Assembly: GCA_038849555.1 (NCBI GenBank)
Contig: JAWCMT010000010.1
Location: forward strand, 1-38,667
From: JAOAIV01 sp038849555
GTDB lineage: Archaea; Thermoproteota; Bathyarchaeia; Bathyarchaeales; Bathycorpusculaceae
Length of the DNA stretch: 38,667 nt
Direction: 5' to 3'
Both the position numbers and the translations under genes were made by a program. Below the pieces are notes generated by a model. That model had not been told where the DNA came from. It saw only the letters and a list, made by a program, of their open reading frames with translations, and made no database searches. Positions within the stretch are counted from its first letter, which is position 1. The number at the start of each line of letters is the position of its first letter. Positions 8,391 through 17,016 of the stretch are shown here, piece by piece.

Positions 8391-8412
8391 TTTTGTCTAT
8401 GCTTTTGTATAC
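8391..8412 (-). repeat. Dispersed repeat copy 2 (TGTATACA core)
   Basis: On the minus strand this reads GTATACAAAAGCATAGACAA, matching the family except for two changes within the CATCAAC part. It lies between the YjbQ start and the lonB 3' end, pointing towards YjbQ. Together with copy 1 it forms a widely spaced inward-facing inverted pair. Confidence 0.7.
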
Positions 8413-8568
8413 GATCTCTTATGGAAGGGGCTCCGTGTATTTTGGTGATGGATAATTAAATAGGTAATATTGATACAACGAGGCGCACTTAGTGATGATT
8501 CTGCAATGTTGCCGTAAGCGAAAAATAGGTTGATTTCAGCCCCCTTCAGAAGCGAAGTTTCGTCGGCG

Positions 8569-10812
8569 TCAAGGTTTACGCTTGTATTTTTGAACAGGTA
8601 TCTGGATAACTTGCTGCTCAACAAGGCATTCTTTCAAGTAGTCATCTAATGTGGCTGCAGGCACCACTTCAATAGTGTAATCACGCGGGTCAATTGAATG
8701 CAAATAGTTCTTTTGCGGAATAACCACTTTTTTGAAGCCCCATGCTTCGGCAGCTTTAATTTTCTCGTGAACTCCACCGACCGCAGTGATCTGTATAGTG
8801 CCGCTGACGCTTAGGTTTATTTCGCCGGTAACCGCCACATCCTGCCGTATCAGTTTCCCTTCGATCAGCGAGCATAAGAGAATGGCCATTGTTACGCCTG
8901 CGGAGGGCCCATCAACACCGTATGACTGGGCGAAGTCGATGTGCGTTAAGTAATCCTGCGCTATGTCTACACCGTATTTTTGGATGATGACGCTTCTCAC
9001 TTTGGCTATGCTGTCCGAGATGAAGCTTTGACCCTTCGCAACTCCGGTCACCTTGTAATAGCCCTTAAGCGGCTGATCACGCGGTAGCTCGCTTTTCTTA
9101 ACCAGTTGCGCTTTCACACTAAGCACATTGCCTGTCATTTCGCCGCTGTAGGGGTCATGAACTACTGCCAAGCCGTGAATCTGCCCGAGTTTTACGCCTT
9201 CAGGACTTATCTCCAAAAGCTTACCCCGCTCGTGCATTTCATGCTCAAGCAGCTGCTTCTGAATAGTTTTGCAGTGCTCATTTATCGCTTCCAAAACGTG
9301 ACGTCGCTCAACGACCTTACAGTTCTCATTCATAGCCAAAGTCGCTGCAGTCTTAATTATGGAAATTAGCGGTCTAAATCGCGTGGTAAGCGCATCTCGT
9401 TTGTTGCTTCGTCTTCGGCCTTCCTCAACTATTTCGATACATGCTTCTCTATCGAAAGGTATCAAGTTGAAACGCTTGACCTCTTGCGCTATGAACTGAA
9501 CGTACTTGCGCCTATTCTCCAGCGTGTTAGGCATGTCGTTGTTCATGCGCACAACTTTGCCGTAACCGTAGAAGCGATCCATAAGCGCAGGGTGAATCTG
9601 GCTTATGCTGTCAAAGTTTCCAGCGCCCACCAAGAACGTTATGGCAGGCACGGGTTCTGTGGATACTGCCATCGCTGATGTGCCGCCGCCGTGCCATCGG
9701 TCCCGCAAGGTTATGGGCAGCTGCCCATCTTCCAAGACAGTGAGCAGCGTAATTGCTTCTTCTTGATCCAAGTTTTTGATTTCGTCAATATACAAGATGC
9801 CCAGCGAAGCCATGTGCACGTCGCCAGCGGTTACGCGCTGATGCTCAGGAGTTCCTAACCCGCCAGTCTGGAAGGGATCCCACGCTACTGACCCAAAGAG
9901 CTGGGCGCTCCTATGGCCCGTGGCGTCTACGAAGGGCGCTTGCTCTGAGCTGTTGTCCACTATAAGTTTTGGGACATCGGATTGCTGGGCTCCTCCGATG
10001 CCGCGGAGGTTAGTTAATCCGCCTATGCGCGTGAACCACCAGATGAAGACGCTGAAGAAGATGAGGCTGCCTCCTGGAATAAACGTTAAGGGCACAATGT
10101 TTAGGAAGCGGTCAACAAGGTAAGCTGAGAAATTGTTGTTATACAATTCTTGCCATGCTGTGCCTCCAAGCGAAACGCCGCCGGCGTTCCATGCTTGCCA
10201 AGCGTCAATCATAAAGTATAAGCCTAAGCTTAGGAGGAGTACGCCTAATGTGAGCATGAGAGCTTGCACTATGCGGAGTCCGACTTTTGTTGCGAACTTG
10301 CGCTTAAGCTCTTTAAGTTGCTCTTTTTGCTGTATCTTTTTGCCCTCTCCAGCTTTGTGGATAGATATGCGAGGCTGGCTAGGCATTACAGGATTTTTCC
10401 ATGAGAGGACATCGAAAAGTTTTATGCCGTTTTCCTTGTAAACCTGCGTCAGTTTCTCAGCCAAGGCTCTTCCGAGAAGCGACTTGCCTGTTCCAGGGTC
10501 GCCTAAAAGCAGCAGGTATGGGCCTGGGCTAATCATGGTTTTTGCTGAGGGCTTGTGCTCTTCGGGTTTGCTCCAGTGCGTGTACCACTGCGTCTGTTCT
10601 AAGTGCTTAAGCTTGTGTACCCACTCGTTTAGGCAGAGGAAACTCTCGTTTAGGGCTTGCTCTTGACCTATGATCCAGCTGATCATGTTGTCGTCAACTG
10701 GGAACCCCTCGGTTGTTTTGAATTTGCCCCAGTTCCAGCGGACCTTTACGGTTCTGCCTTGAACAGTGCGGCTGATTGTTTCAGTTTCTGTGCCAAAATA
10801 ATCAAGAGACAC
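8569..10812 (-). CDS. lonB: Membrane-anchored ATP-dependent protease LonB
   Basis: 747 residues. I chose the GTG at 10812 because a perfect GGAGGAG lies five bases before it; an in-frame ATG at 10827 overlaps that ribosome binding site. Order: N-terminal AAA+ part with Walker A GDPGTGKS (about 104-111); an insertion with two transmembrane helices (about 177-202 and 238-260), the hallmark of archaeal LonB; Walker B ILYIDEIKNL; arginine-finger region; then the C-terminal protease domain with the Ser/Lys dyad, Ser about 637 in DGPSAGVTM and Lys about 684 in GGVHEKIKAA. It degrades unfolded or regulatory proteins at the inner face of the membrane and is the main membrane protease of archaea, which lack FtsH. 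It appears monocistronic. Confidence 0.96.
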   Translation of the reverse strand: MSLDYFGTETETISRTVQGRTVKVRWNWGKFKTTEGFPVDDNMISWIIGQEQALNESFLCLNEWVHKLKHLEQTQWYTHWSKPEEHKPSAKTMISPGPYLLLLGDPGTGKSLLGRALAEKLTQVYKENGIKLFDVLSWKNPVMPSQPRISIHKAGEGKKIQQKEQLKELKRKFATKVGLRIVQALMLTLGVLLLSLGLYFMIDAWQAWNAGGVSLGGTAWQELYNNNFSAYLVDRFLNIVPLTFIPGGSLIFFSVFIWWFTRIGGLTNLRGIGGAQQSDVPKLIVDNSSEQAPFVDATGHRSAQLFGSVAWDPFQTGGLGTPEHQRVTAGDVHMASLGILYIDEIKNLDQEEAITLLTVLEDGQLPITLRDRWHGGGTSAMAVSTEPVPAITFLVGAGNFDSISQIHPALMDRFYGYGKVVRMNNDMPNTLENRRKYVQFIAQEVKRFNLIPFDREACIEIVEEGRRRSNKRDALTTRFRPLISIIKTAATLAMNENCKVVERRHVLEAINEHCKTIQKQLLEHEMHERGKLLEISPEGVKLGQIHGLAVVHDPYSGEMTGNVLSVKAQLVKKSELPRDQPLKGYYKVTGVAKGQSFISDSIAKVRSVIIQKYGVDIAQDYLTHIDFAQSYGVDGPSAGVTMAILLCSLIEGKLIRQDVAVTGEINLSVSGTIQITAVGGVHEKIKAAEAWGFKKVVIPQKNYLHSIDPRDYTIEVVPAATLDDYLKECLVEQQVIQIPVQKYKRKP

Positions 10813-11463
10813 GCCTTCTCCTCCCATACTGCTACCAGTCTTTCCTGTCTAATCAATTAAAGAACTTATTTCCAAACTGGCAATATTCAGAAAACTGTAC
10901 ATAACCCTCTTAAAATCGCTGAAAAGCAAACGGCGTCTAGAACCCACTTTTTAGGAAAATGCGCCAATTTTAAAGCTTATTTGGTGACAAGCACTCAATT
11001 ATTGGATTGTATGTTTTCGAACTCTTGCAGGCGTAGAAACAAGGGGATTTTTTGTTTTAAACACAGAAATGAAAAAGCCAAAAATGAGCCTAAAACCGCT
11101 AAATCGCTTTATTTCTGCCGTTTTGACTTCCTGTTTTATGCCAATCTATGGAGAAAACCGTGGCCTCATATAAAGACTGACGAAAATCTCCATGCAACGC
11201 CGAAGCTGCTTCGCTTCGAGCCTACTTCGAACCGCTATCCGTGTTCACAGTCGCTTTGCTACTGTCAACTGCCTTTTTGTGTGGTAGTTGCATGTGTAGC
11301 AGGCGGCCTCCAAGCGCTTGTGGATAGGTAACTGCGGTTAGGTGCTTCGCTGCTTGTTCTGTTGAAACGCCTCAGCTTTGTCTGCTGCGATTCTTAGTGT
11401 GCTGAATCAAATACTGTTTGATAGTTGTTGCTTCTGTGCTGTTGCTTTGTCAGCGTGGTTTCT

Positions 11464-11483
11464 GTTGATGCACTTGTATCCAA
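11464..11483 (-). repeat. Dispersed repeat copy 7, diverged
   Basis: On the minus strand it reads TTGGATACAAGTGCATCAAC, differing at three positions from the family sequence TTGTATACAAAAGCATCAAC. It lies 247 bases from copy 3 in the opposite orientation, inside the gene-free stretch. Divergence makes it less certain than the others. Confidence 0.45.
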
Positions 11484-11729
11484 GTGTTTGGTTTGGCGTT
11501 TGTGTTGCTTTTTTGCGTTGCGGTGTGGTGTGGTGGCGCAAAAAAAGAGGGCTCTTTTGTGGCTTATTCAGCTTGAGAGCGCATATTTGCGTTGTCTGGT
11601 GTAGGCTAAAACGTTGCAATTTTTGAGATGTTTAAGAAGCAGTTTTCGTGTTCAGTGGAGTTAGTTGTATTAGTATTACTTGGAATTTATTATCTTCACC
11701 AGCGTTCTCCAGAAAAGCTTTGCAGATAT

Positions 11730-11749
11730 TGTATACAAAAGCATCAACA
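11730..11749 (+). repeat. Dispersed repeat copy 3 (TGTATACA core)
   Basis: Begins TGTATACAAAAGCATC and matches copies 1 and 4 for 20 bases, then diverges. It ends 15 bases before the hjc TATA box, so it overlaps the place where a regulator of that promoter would bind. Confidence 0.75.
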
Positions 11750-11764
11750 GCACTGCGCATAATT

Positions 11765-11774
11765 CTTTATATTT
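11765..11774 (+). promoter_or_regulatory. TATA box of hjc
   Basis: CTTTATATTT lies 34-43 bases before the GTG at 11808. Transcription from it would begin near 11795-11800, downstream of the alternative ATG at 11778, which supports the GTG start. Confidence 0.55.
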
Positions 11775-11807
11775 TTCATGCTACTACTGCTGCAGAGGGC
11801 ACAAGCC

Positions 11808-12227
11808 GTGATAAAGGACGCGGACAGAATTAAACTTCGCCGATGGCGCAAACGCGGCTTCTACAGTGAAAACGCGCTCGTGAAGCTACTGCAGAAGAAT
11901 GGCTATAACGCCGTACGCATCCCAGTCAGCAACCCCAGCCTAAGCCCACTACCAGACATCATCGCCAGAAAAGGCGAACACATCTACGCCTTCGAAGTAA
12001 AGAACGCGGACTACTACGCGTATTTCCCAAAGCAGCAAATTGACAAACTCTTCAGGTTTCTCAACGAGCTAATGCCCGGCAGCAACGAGCAGAAGCACGC
12101 GGTGGTCGCGGCGCATCTAGGTAAAAAGTGGCTTTTCAAAGAGATCAACTGGGTGGAATGGGAAAAGGATAAGCTGCCGGAGAAAATCAGGATTCTTAAG
12201 CGAGACCGGGGAAATTTTACGCTGTAA
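11808..12227 (+). CDS. hjc: Archaeal Holliday junction resolvase Hjc
   Basis: 139 residues from the GTG at 11808; an ATG at 11778 is in frame but lies between the TATA box and the expected transcription start. The nuclease core is visible: Glu21 in FYSENALVKLL, Asp50 in LPDIIA, and Glu63-x-Lys65 in FEVKN, the E-D-ExK arrangement that binds the metal in this endonuclease-like fold. The N-terminus is strongly basic (KLRRWRKRGFY), as expected for DNA contact. Hjc dimers cut four-way DNA junctions during recombination and fork repair. The gene precedes an ABC exporter by 51 bases; no functional link is obvious. A dispersed repeat copy lies directly upstream of its promoter. Confidence 0.92.
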   Translation: MIKDADRIKLRRWRKRGFYSENALVKLLQKNGYNAVRIPVSNPSLSPLPDIIARKGEHIYAFEVKNADYYAYFPKQQIDKLFRFLNELMPGSNEQKHAVVAAHLGKKWLFKEINWVEWEKDKLPEKIRILKRDRGNFTL

Positions 12228-12278
12228 CCAAATATTAAGACCTAAAAGCATATTATAACTTCCTCATATCTTCATAAC

Positions 12279-12974
12279 ATGGCAATGGAACTGAAAGAGC
12301 CAGTCGTTTACTTAAGCGATTTATGTAAAAAGTATCAAATTGGCGACGTAGAAATTGAGGTTCTAAAAGGCGTAAACCTAAGTGTCCCAAGAGGGCAATT
12401 TGTTGTCATTTGCGGCCCCTCCGGCTCGGGGAAAACCACGCTGCTTAACATCATCAGCGGCATTGACCGCCCAACAAGCGGGCAGGTAACAGTTTTAGGG
12501 CAAGACTTGGCCTTGCAGGATGAGGATTTTTTAGCGGAGTTCCGCTGTATGAACGTGGGCTTCGTTTTTCAATCCTACAATCTTGTCTCAACTTTAACTG
12601 TGGCAGAGAATATTGCTTTCCCAATGGAGTGGCGCCGAAAGCCTGAGGCAGAAATAGAAAAGCGTGTAGCCGAACTGTTGGATACCGTGGGGCTAAAGCA
12701 TAGAGCTAATCATTTTCCCGCTCAACTAAGCGGTGGCGAGCAGCAACGTGTGGCGTTTGCTCGAGCGTTAGCCAATGATCCGCCGTTGATTCTTGCTGAT
12801 GAGCCAACTGGAAATTTGGATGCCAAAAACGCGCAGAAGATAACACAGATGCTGCAGATGCTGAAAGCGCAAGGAAAAACCTTTATCGTAGCAACACATG
12901 ATCCTGAACTTTTGCGGCTATCAGACCAGATGTTGCTTTTGGAAGAAGGCAGATTGGCGAGTTGCGATGAGTAA
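12279..12974 (+). CDS. ABC transporter ATP-binding protein, LolD/MacB type
   Basis: 231 residues from ATG. Walker A GPSGSGKT is at about 46-53, then a Q-loop in VGFVFQSYNLV, the signature LSGGEQQR, Walker B LILADEPTGNLD and the H-loop His in VATHDPEL. The length and sequence are those of the ATPases that pair with FtsX/MacB permeases (COG1136). Those systems use ATP to drive a mechanical change across the membrane, extruding lipoproteins, peptides or drugs, or signalling to surface enzymes. Its last eight bases overlap the start of the FtsX-type permease, so the two are translated together. The substrate cannot be told from the sequence. Confidence 0.95.
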   Translation: MAMELKEPVVYLSDLCKKYQIGDVEIEVLKGVNLSVPRGQFVVICGPSGSGKTTLLNIISGIDRPTSGQVTVLGQDLALQDEDFLAEFRCMNVGFVFQSYNLVSTLTVAENIAFPMEWRRKPEAEIEKRVAELLDTVGLKHRANHFPAQLSGGEQQRVAFARALANDPPLILADEPTGNLDAKNAQKITQMLQMLKAQGKTFIVATHDPELLRLSDQMLLLEEGRLASCDE

Positions 12975-14818
12975 GGCTGCTTTTCCAGCAAATGACCTTC
13001 TGCGTCGAAAGTGGCAAACGGGCTTGACTGTGGCTACTTTAACGTTGAGCGTTGCCGCTACCCTTTTCCTATTGCTCTTTAGCAGGCGAATGGGCGTTGG
13101 GTTTGCATCTGCGGGTGATGTGTTTACGCGCGGTTTGTCAGCAGTTTTCTCGCAATTCATACTGTTCATTGGAATTCTGATTTTCGCGGTAGGTGCCGTA
13201 ATAACTTCGTTCATGGTGTTTTTAATGATGAAGCAAAGAACACGCGATTTCGGCTTAATCAAGGCTGCGGGCTGCCCAAATGGACTGGTTTTTGCATACT
13301 TCCTAACAGAGCTTCTAATCGTAACAGTTGCAAGCTGCACTTTGGGCATTGCACTTGGCTACACAACTGACCTTATCATGGCACACTTTTTCAGCTTCCA
13401 AGCTTATCCAAAGCTGTGGGACCTGGGGCTTGCTCTTTTAGTATTCGCCGCTTTTTTCGCTCTTGCTTTAATATTTGGCGTGAAACCACTATTGGAGGCA
13501 GCACGTTTATCGCCGATAAAGGCGTTGTCGCCCATTCAATACTTTGGTATGAGCGCTAACCGCAAATATAAGCCCTTATCGAGGTTTGGTTTAACGCTGC
13601 GAATTGCTTCAAGAAGCTTATTTAGGCGACAAGCGGCAAGCATTCGCATTGTACTACTGCTTTCAATAGTTTTTATGCTGCTTACGGTGGCAGTTGCTGG
13701 AAGCATAATTGCAAATGACACCACAAAGTCATGGATTAAAAGCGCCATCGGCGAAGACACTATCATAATAGCGCATAACAGCATGTGCACTCAATACCGT
13801 CTGCTTCTGTCAAAGTTCTCTGGCTCCACANNNNNNNNNNAATTTTGACTACCTAAACGTGCAGTTCACCATACCTGCTGAATTAATTCAGCAGTTAAAG
13901 GCCACATCTGCCGTGACCGCTGTTGATGCACGGCTAATCTGTAAAGCACATGTGTATGAAGTAAGAAACTTCACAATTGACCCAGAAACTTTGGCAACTA
14001 TTCCAGTTGGCGATAACCGCGAAGGCGACTCGTTAATAGTGGGTGTTGACCCGGAAAACGTGATAACCGCTTGGGCAATCAATGGAAGATTTTTGGCTAC
14101 CGCCGACTCGGGGGCAGCTGTGATCGGTGATTCTCTAGCGCAGACGATGTTCTCGCAGCCTCTAGTTCAAAGCGCTCGCTTATACAACAAGACTTTTAGT
14201 GTGGTAGGCGTGTGTGTTGACCCAATTAACAACGGCTGTGTCATTTACGTTCCCCTCAAGCAACTACAAAACATCGCAGGAATGCCTAACGTCAACCTTC
14301 TGCTTGTTAAAATTGCGCCTTCAGCTGACCGCGCAGCCACTTTAGCGCAGATAAAAAGCGAAATCCTCAGCTTAACTCCAGATTTCGCCATACTCGAATT
14401 GAATAATGTGCTTCAAGAGGCGCTTAATTTTCTGGGTTCCGCATGGCTAACTGTCATGCTTCTGCCTTTGTTTACTCTGGCGTCTGCGGCATTATGCTTG
14501 ATTGGTTATACTCTGCTGGCGGTGGATGAGCAGCGGCAAGAATTCGCGATTTTACGCGCCATAGGCGTGAAGCCTAATACGATTATTGCCATTCTTGTGG
14601 TTCAAAGCGTTGTCGTTTTGCTTTCAAGTTTTGCGGTTGGGCTCTCTTTGGGCATAATGACAACAGTGCTGATTCTAGTGCCCAACCCCGTGGTAACCAG
14701 CCTGACCATATTGGAAGCTGCCTTATGGCTATTGGCGGCGTTAACAGTCATGTTTCTTCTGAGTCTTTACCCAGCCGTGCGGTTCGCTAAAATGCCTCTT
14801 TTAAAAATCTTAACCTAA
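12967..14818 (+). CDS. FtsX/MacB-type ABC transporter permease, interrupted by an assembly gap
   Basis: Starts at the ATG at 12967, overlapping the ATPase gene by eight bases. The reading frame runs to 13830, meets ten N, and resumes at 13841 (NFDYLNVQFTIP) in a frame offset by one. That offset is explained by a gap of unknown true size rather than a frameshift. The N-terminal part has a first helix (about 17-37), then a three-helix FtsX domain and a further helix near residue 235 opening the second half. After the gap comes an extracellular segment and a second three-helix FtsX domain ending AKMPLLKILT. Two FtsX domains in one chain resemble the LolC/E or BceB-like duplicated permeases more than single-domain MacB. 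Its substrate is unknown. The stop overlaps the converging nuclease gene by nine bases. Confidence 0.88.
13831..13840. other. Assembly gap (10 N)
   Basis: Ten N within the permease gene. The frame offset across the run shows the true missing length is not ten bases, or not a multiple compatible with ten. Confidence 0.95.
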
Positions 14819-15505
14819 ATGGGTAAATTCCTTCAAAAAATACTTCAGCGACTCTGTGTAGGCAGGTAACTGGCTTAAAAAATCTTGCATCTGAAGCACG
14901 GGGACGACTGGCACGTTGTCATAAAACTTGAAGCGGGCTTGCGTAAGCGACAAAACAACGGGCACAAACTTTGCTTTATCCCATTTAGTGCATTCAAGTT
15001 CCACGGTAATGTTGGGTAATGATTCAGCGAGCGCCCTTACCCGTTGCACTTGTGCCTCGACAATGCGCTTTAAAGCGGAAGGCGCCACGCGGCTCCAGTG
15101 TTTACAGTCTATGCACACTGCAAGTGGCTTCTTGCATCCAATCACGTCTATTTCCCATCTTTTGCCTTCATGTTTGAAACGCACATTTTCAACTACACCG
15201 TAGCCGTTTCTTTCCAGCGCCACTGCGGCCATATCTTCAAATTCTTGCCAACGCAAAAAGGCGCTAACGCGTTCCACATCAGCGCCTAAGGACACTGCTT
15301 TGACTGCCAGCTTTAAACGTTTATCCCGTGGTATCTTGATGATGTCACTTTGCAGATTAAGCAAGTCTTCATTTTGAAATTTTTCCAGCAATTCACTTAT
15401 AACGTTCTTTGGAAGTCTGATGGCGTTATTGACATCTTTAATTAAAATATCGCCATTCTGCGTTAACATAAGCAAAGAAATTAACATTTCTCTCTCAACA
15501 GACAT
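14810..15505 (-). CDS. Mrr-like restriction-endonuclease-fold protein
   Basis: 231 residues from the ATG at 15505; an in-frame ATG at 15529 lies too close to the TATA box. The N-terminal part (about 1-80) looks like a winged helix (LISLLMLTQNGDILIKDVNNAI, VISELLEKFQNEDLL). The C-terminal part carries the PD-(D/E)xK nuclease pattern: EFEDMAAVALERNGYGVVENV (Glu90), WEIDVIG (Asp120) and CIDCKHW (Asp133, Lys135). The order resembles the archaeal proteins with an N-terminal wHTH and an Mrr-type catalytic domain. It may cleave or process DNA, but no methyltransferase partner is present, so a classic restriction role is not supported; repair is equally possible. It converges with the FtsX gene, and on its upstream side is a gene-poor region with repeats. 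Confidence 0.75.
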   Translation of the reverse strand: MSVEREMLISLLMLTQNGDILIKDVNNAIRLPKNVISELLEKFQNEDLLNLQSDIIKIPRDKRLKLAVKAVSLGADVERVSAFLRWQEFEDMAAVALERNGYGVVENVRFKHEGKRWEIDVIGCKKPLAVCIDCKHWSRVAPSALKRIVEAQVQRVRALAESLPNITVELECTKWDKAKFVPVVLSLTQARFKFYDNVPVVPVLQMQDFLSQLPAYTESLKYFLKEFTHLG

Positions 15506-15535
15506 AGTTAAACCCGCAGAAAAATGCATAAATCT

Positions 15536-15546
15536 GTTAATAAACC
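15536..15546 (-). promoter_or_regulatory. TATA box of the Mrr-like gene
   Basis: Read on the minus strand it is GGTTTATTAAC, 31-41 bases upstream of the ATG at 15505, giving a nearly leaderless transcript. Confidence 0.5.
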
Positions 15547-15596
15547 CCCATTTTTGTGGAATACATTAAACATATTGGCCAAGCGCCCTGCAGAGC

Positions 15597-15623
15597 TGTA
15601 TACAAAAGCATCAACAAAACACA
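15597..15623 (+). repeat. Dispersed repeat copy 4 (TGTATACA core)
   Basis: Identical over 27 bases to copy 1, beginning TGTATACAAAAGCATC. It is preceded by GAGC (15593-15596). With copy 5 it forms inverted termini, 23 of 27 positions matching, around a segment of 607 bases. Confidence 0.8.
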
Positions 15624-16176
15624 CTTTACGCATCTCTCGCAAAACATTTTCCTCTGCCACGCAACACCACATCGTCAATTTATCAATAATAACTTTGCCA
15701 CCTTTAAAGCCGCTTCCCATAATTCCCTTTACACGCAACACGTATATGCCGCTGGCAATTAACTTCGCACCTCGTATAACGTCTCCAGAGGCAACTTTAG
15801 GATTTTTAAATAATTTTATGGCATTTTAGCCTTGCATAAACCGTTATTTTTAGCGTTTTAATGTAAAATGTGACCAATCGATAATTTTTCGTAACCCAAA
15901 AAGCAAGAAAAGCTACAAGATTTTGCGGAGCAAACGCATGCAAGCGCCCAAAACAGCCCTTTCAACCGCTGGAAAACAGCTAACGTTTCCGTTTAAAGCC
16001 GTGATGTCAGCTGGTTTAATGCGTGTTTTCCACTATTTTGTCAGTTACAACATACAAAAGCTATGCCAAACACTCAGGTTTGCCCGCTGTTTAGCAGGCA
16101 TTGGCCATGTATTTATAAGGTTCGCTCTTTTTCGACAAATCCGCAGAGCCAGCGCAGACCCGCACGTGCTGCTGAA

Positions 16177-16203
16177 GGAGTTTTGTCGATGCTTCTGTAT
16201 ACA
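16177..16203 (-). repeat. Dispersed repeat copy 5 (TGTATACA core)
   Basis: On the minus strand it begins TGTATACAGAAGCATCGACA, differing at four of 27 positions from copy 4. It lies about 120 bases beyond the mobA stop codon and points the same way as copy 6, so the two also form direct repeats around mobA. Confidence 0.75.
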
Positions 16204-16321
16204 GAGCCAACGCGTTAACATAAAGGGCGCCTACTCAGTAGCTAAGGGGACTAAACAAAATGTCGTGCAATAGCACAGCCTGCAATAAAACTATAACAGG
16301 CGAAACTGAAAAGAGTCAGCA

Positions 16322-16948
16322 TCACTTGGGCTTTCTCAGCTTAACAATTGCTGCAGCCTTCTTCAAATCTGCCAGCGTGTTTATATTAAAAAACGTGCTG
16401 AGGTCGGGGTCCAGCTGTTGTATAACCAGTGTGGAAACATAACGCACGCCCCGGAGCTTCTCAATCATAGCGCGCATAGTTAATTTGCCTTCTGCCACAG
16501 CAGACTTTGCAGCTTCAAGCGCCAATTTGGTCTGATAAACTGCGTGCAGTGGTTCTACATTGCCATTAGGCCATCTTGGAATAACCGCAGCCTTGCCCTC
16601 GCATAGCTCGAAAAGTAAGGAAAGGACTTCCCTTGAGATGAACGGCATGTCAAAAGGCAACAGTAGCGAATACTGCCCCGTAGCGATTCCCAAGCCAGTT
16701 AAGGCGCCAACCAAGGGACTTTTTGACTCACACACATCCACAGCGAAACGCACACCAGACGAAACAATCGCGGCATAGTTAGCGGCGCGCTCTTGGGAAC
16801 TAGTCACAACAATCGTTTCATCAACAACTGGGTTAACCGCGTCTACCACATGCTTAAGCAAAGGTTTTCCACTAAGCTCTAACACGCCCTTGTCTTGACC
16901 GAACCTGCTGGAAACGCCGCCAGCTAGAACAATCGCTGTCTTAGCCAC
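16322..16948 (-). CDS. mobA: Molybdenum cofactor guanylyltransferase MobA
   Basis: 208 residues from a GTG at 16948 preceded by GGAG at eight bases; this start places the nucleotide-binding motif at the very N-terminus, as is normal. An in-frame ATG at 17008 would add 20 residues. The signature AIVLAGGVSSRFGQDKGVLEL (Gly10-Gly11, Arg15, Lys20) and later PLVGALTGLGIA, LPFDMPFISREVL and PLHAVYQ fit MobA, which joins GMP to molybdopterin to form the dinucleotide cofactor. Related nucleotidyltransferases such as CofC or MocA are possible, but the GQDK and LPFDMPF motifs favour MobA. No other cofactor gene is in the window. It is the last gene of the ParA gene direction, with a repeat copy in its upstream gap. 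Confidence 0.88.
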   Translation of the reverse strand: MAKTAIVLAGGVSSRFGQDKGVLELSGKPLLKHVVDAVNPVVDETIVVTSSQERAANYAAIVSSGVRFAVDVCESKSPLVGALTGLGIATGQYSLLLPFDMPFISREVLSLLFELCEGKAAVIPRWPNGNVEPLHAVYQTKLALEAAKSAVAEGKLTMRAMIEKLRGVRYVSTLVIQQLDPDLSTFFNINTLADLKKAAAIVKLRKPK

Positions 16949-17016
16949 TGTCTTTTCTCCGCTTTCATGAGTTTTAACAGTGCTTAAGCGTTCTATAAGC
17001 GTTTGCATTAAGCGCC

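Larger units (their letters stand above)
10813..11807. other. Gene-free stretch of about 1 kb, partly G+T-rich
   Basis: No convincing protein between the lonB and hjc starts. Short frames exist on both strands but have odd composition and no family resemblance. From about 11340 to 11640 the plus strand is strikingly rich in G and T with few A or C. A small hairpin (CACTTG/CAAGTG, 11471-11486) sits within a diverged repeat copy. No tRNA, RNase P or SRP RNA signature was recognised. Confidence 0.5.
15597..16203. mobile_element. Candidate non-autonomous element with terminal inverted repeats
   Basis: The segment starts TGTATACAAAAGCATC and ends with the inverse complement of a near-identical sequence (four mismatches in 27). 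The four bases GAGC occur immediately outside both ends (15593-15596 and 16204-16207), as a short target-site duplication would. It encodes no recognisable transposase, so it would be a miniature inverted-repeat element or a decayed insertion sequence. Against this, other copies of the same repeat in the window do not pair this way, so the inverted pair may be two independent copies. Confidence 0.4.
15505..16321. other. Gene-poor stretch of about 0.8 kb holding two inverted repeat copies
   Basis: Between the Mrr-like gene and the mobA 3' end I see no convincing protein. It contains the Mrr-gene promoter at its left end, repeat copies 4 and 5 facing inward, and a TATA-like GTATTTATAAGG at 16110-16121 on the plus strand. 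A 116-codon frame at 15923-16273 is basic and Cys-rich, without family features, and runs through repeat copy 5. Confidence 0.5.

Noticed and set aside
6126..8412. Large inverted-repeat element bounded by copies 1 and 2 carrying the RAM, pncA and YjbQ genes
   Set aside because: The copies face inward, but the flanks share no target duplication and the genes inside are ordinary chromosomal ones; probably two independent copies.
8397..8624. 75-codon minus-strand frame between lonB and the YjbQ gene
   Set aside because: Overlaps the lonB 3' end in another frame and the repeat copy; no conserved features.
11378..11626. 82-codon plus-strand frame in the G+T-rich block
   Set aside because: Cys/Trp/Phe-rich sequence is what G+T-rich DNA produces by itself; no start signal.
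16050..16075. CATACAAAAGCTATGCC as an internal degenerate repeat copy
   Set aside because: Partial likeness only (GTATACAAAAGC-AT), with an extra base; may be chance within AT-rich DNA.
15923..16273. 116-codon plus-strand frame in the gene-poor stretch
   Set aside because: No ribosome binding site, no family pattern, odd Cys/Arg-rich composition, and it runs through a repeat copy.
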